Origin: Nymphaea colorata
Lineage: Eukaryota; Streptophyta; Magnoliopsida; Nymphaeales; Nymphaeaceae
Length of the DNA stretch: 64,000 nucleotides
Direction: 5' to 3'
Assembly (NCBI RefSeq): GCF_008831285.2
Contig: NC_045138.2
Location: 28,305,934 to 28,369,933 of the forward strand
Position numbers and translations under genes: made by a program. The notes beneath the pieces are model-generated. The model saw only the letters and a program-made list of their open reading frames with translations. It was not told the DNA's origin and ran no database searches. Position 1 is the first letter of the stretch, and each line of letters opens with the position of its first letter. This document shows, one piece after another, positions 62,501 through 64,000 of the stretch.

Positions 62501-64000
62501 CAAACTTTTTTGACTAATTTGACTGATTTTCTACTCTCTCAACTTTTGCAAGTTATAAACCTTTTTGTTTACATGTAAAAATCTTCAATTTTTGAAATTT
62601 TTGCAATTCTCATTTCGAAAATTTTTTCGTTTTGCAAAAGTCTTGCCTCTTTTTCATGCTTTTTACACGAAGCATGAACTTTTGGATGAACTTGACAATA
62701 TATATAACTTTAATATGTTCTGCAACATCCAACTTTTGCACGTAAAGTCTTGAAATTTTTAAAGTTTTTAAAACATTGTTCTATTTTTGAATACTTTTCA
62801 GGTATTATTTTTGCATTTCTTAACAAATGTTGAGAATTGTTTTGGGCTTTTTTAAGTTGACATTTTTTGAAAATCTATAATGAAATTCTTTGCACTATTT
62901 CAAAAATTGCGGAACATCATAACTCTCATGCAAACTTTTCATGACACTTTGAAACAGCTTTTTATGATTACATATCTCACGACTTTCACTAGTTTCATAA
63001 TACACAACTTTCACAAGAAAATCTTTAAGTCTTCAAAAGTTGAAAAACATTGCAAAATTTTCACAAGTTGTCGAACATGATAGGTTTTTTAAGTTTTTTT
63101 GAACTTTTGAAGAACTGCTCCTTTACCAAATCATAAAATTACTAAATTTTGGCTTTTGTTTCTGATTCTAAAGGCTAGCACTTTTGGAAAACATGTTTTA
63201 TCACTCATAGCTTTCACACGTTTTATAAATTCACTACTTTCATAAGTAAAATCTTTTCAAACTTTCAATAGCGAAGCACATTTTTCAATTTTTGAAAATT
63301 TTTGCAAGAGTCATCTTGAAATTAAGGGTGGGCATCGGGCCGGGAAGCCCGGCCCGGGCGCGGCCCGTTTAAAAATAAAAAAATCATTTTTTAATCATAA
63401 AATAATTTTTTAAATATAAAATATATTTAATAATAATAAATATATATTATTAAAACAAAAAAAATTAAAAAAATATATTTTTTAAACTTTAACGGGCCGA
63501 CCCGGGCCGGCCTATTGGGCCCAACCGGGCCGCCCGATCCGGCCCGACGCCCACCCTTACTTGAAATAGTAAAATTGTTCAATTTTGTGACAATCGTTTC
63601 AGAATTTGAAAGTTAACACTTTTTTAAAATTTTGTGAAATTTTGTACTATTTGAGATTTTGTAAAGCTTTATAAATGTTTTTTGTTTACAGATCTCTTTC
63701 AGTTTTTTACATATTTCATAATGATTACAAACTCCTCTTTGTAGACATTTTAAAACTATTTATAATTTTACAAACCTCTTAACTTTGGTAAGTTTACAAA
63801 ACTCACAACTTTTGGAAAAATTACTTTTTTAACGAGTGTTCAATTGCTATGTTACATACATTTTTCAAACCACAAGTTCATGATCTTCACGAGTAAAAAT
63901 CTTGAAATTTTTAACATTTTTGAAAGTCTAAACATGTTGTTGAATTTAAAAATATTCTGGGTGTCGTTTTTTGCTCATAAAATTTTCAAACTTTTGAGTG
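56556..64000. repeat. AT-rich complex repeat array with 2.36-2.43 kb higher-order period
   Basis: The sequence is built from recurring short words such as CACAACTTTCACAAG, TTTTACAAGAA, AATCTTGAAATTTT and AAACTTTTTGAC. Longer segments repeat at a constant distance: CTAGTTTTCAAAACTCTT at 56798 and 59232, GTTTTTATATGTTTTACAAG at 57093 and 59475, GTTTACATGTTTGTAAGG at 57893 and 60248. A landmark box ACTCAAAAAATATAT occurs at 56556, 58392, 58804 and 60756, followed by TCCAGCAATCAGAAGACCTG (slightly changed in the last copy). The 412-bp gap between the second and third boxes is an extra partial unit. Beyond about 61 kb the words persist but the units are more diverged. The array continues past the window end. 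Confidence 0.8.
63315..63567. mobile_element. Young hAT-like MITE inserted in the repeat array
   Basis: The element is 63323-63559 (237 bp). Left end TAAGGGTGGGCATCGGGCCG and the reverse complement of the right end TAAGGGTGGGCGTCGGGCCG match at 19 of 20 bases. An exact 8-bp target duplication CTTGAAAT flanks it at 63315-63322 and 63560-63567. Both ends are extremely GC-rich (GGCCCGGGCGCGGCCCG), while the core is almost pure A and T. It has no coding capacity. Confidence 0.9.

Noticed and set aside
58328-63080. Multiple Phe/Lys-rich open frames in the AT array
   Set aside because: They repeat with the array units and consist of TTT/AAA/AAT codons; they are by-products of composition.
1-64000. 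tRNA, rRNA, CRISPR arrays or prokaryote-type operons
   Set aside because: I scanned for tRNA B-box-like GGTTCGAATCC on both strands and saw no convincing tRNA; there are no rRNA-like blocks, and the spliced plant genes make CRISPR or operons irrelevant.

Overview
The window is nuclear DNA from a flowering plant. The evidence is spliced genes with GT-AG introns, plant-specific protein families (AMP1-type carboxypeptidase, DUF1005, 131-residue plant profilins), AT-rich intergenic DNA with many (TA)n and (GA)n microsatellites, and hAT-like miniature transposons with 8-bp target duplications. I could not fix the lineage from sequence alone.

Layout. 1-3313 has no gene I can assign, but holds two young tandem duplications. 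A complete Derlin-1-type ER membrane protein gene follows on + (CDS 3314-8583, 7 exons, 241 aa). Two profilin genes lie in tandem on - (10440-13932 and 17625-19547), each with three exons and 131 aa and with identical coding-exon lengths. They are 84% identical (110/131 by my alignment) and clearly a local duplication. A long transposon-scarred intergenic stretch runs from 19548 to 28364. A complete two-exon DUF1005 gene is on + (28365-31253, 443 aa). It converges with a complete 12-exon AMP1-like glutamate carboxypeptidase gene on - (31840-45617, 708 aa). From 45618 to 54850 I find no solid gene, only MITE-like elements, a GC-richer tract at about 53.2-53.8 kb, and a broken coiled-coil-like coding fragment on - at 54.3-54.8 kb. 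From about 56.5 kb to the window end the DNA is an AT-rich repeat array with a 2.36-2.43 kb higher-order period, interrupted by a young hAT-like MITE.

The five genes are not a functional cluster. Derlin acts in ER-associated degradation, profilins buffer actin monomers, AMP1 is an ER membrane protein controlling meristem activity and translational repression, and DUF1005 has no known role. All five frames were joined by hand across splice sites. Every junction keeps frame, and total lengths match the families, so I consider all five intact.

I see no new multi-gene system. The most unusual material is the AT-rich higher-order array, the set of hAT-like MITEs whose interiors are themselves tandem repeats (one 0.4 kb upstream of profilin 2), a (GA)n tract fused to a profilin splice donor, and the broken gene at 54.3-54.8 kb.
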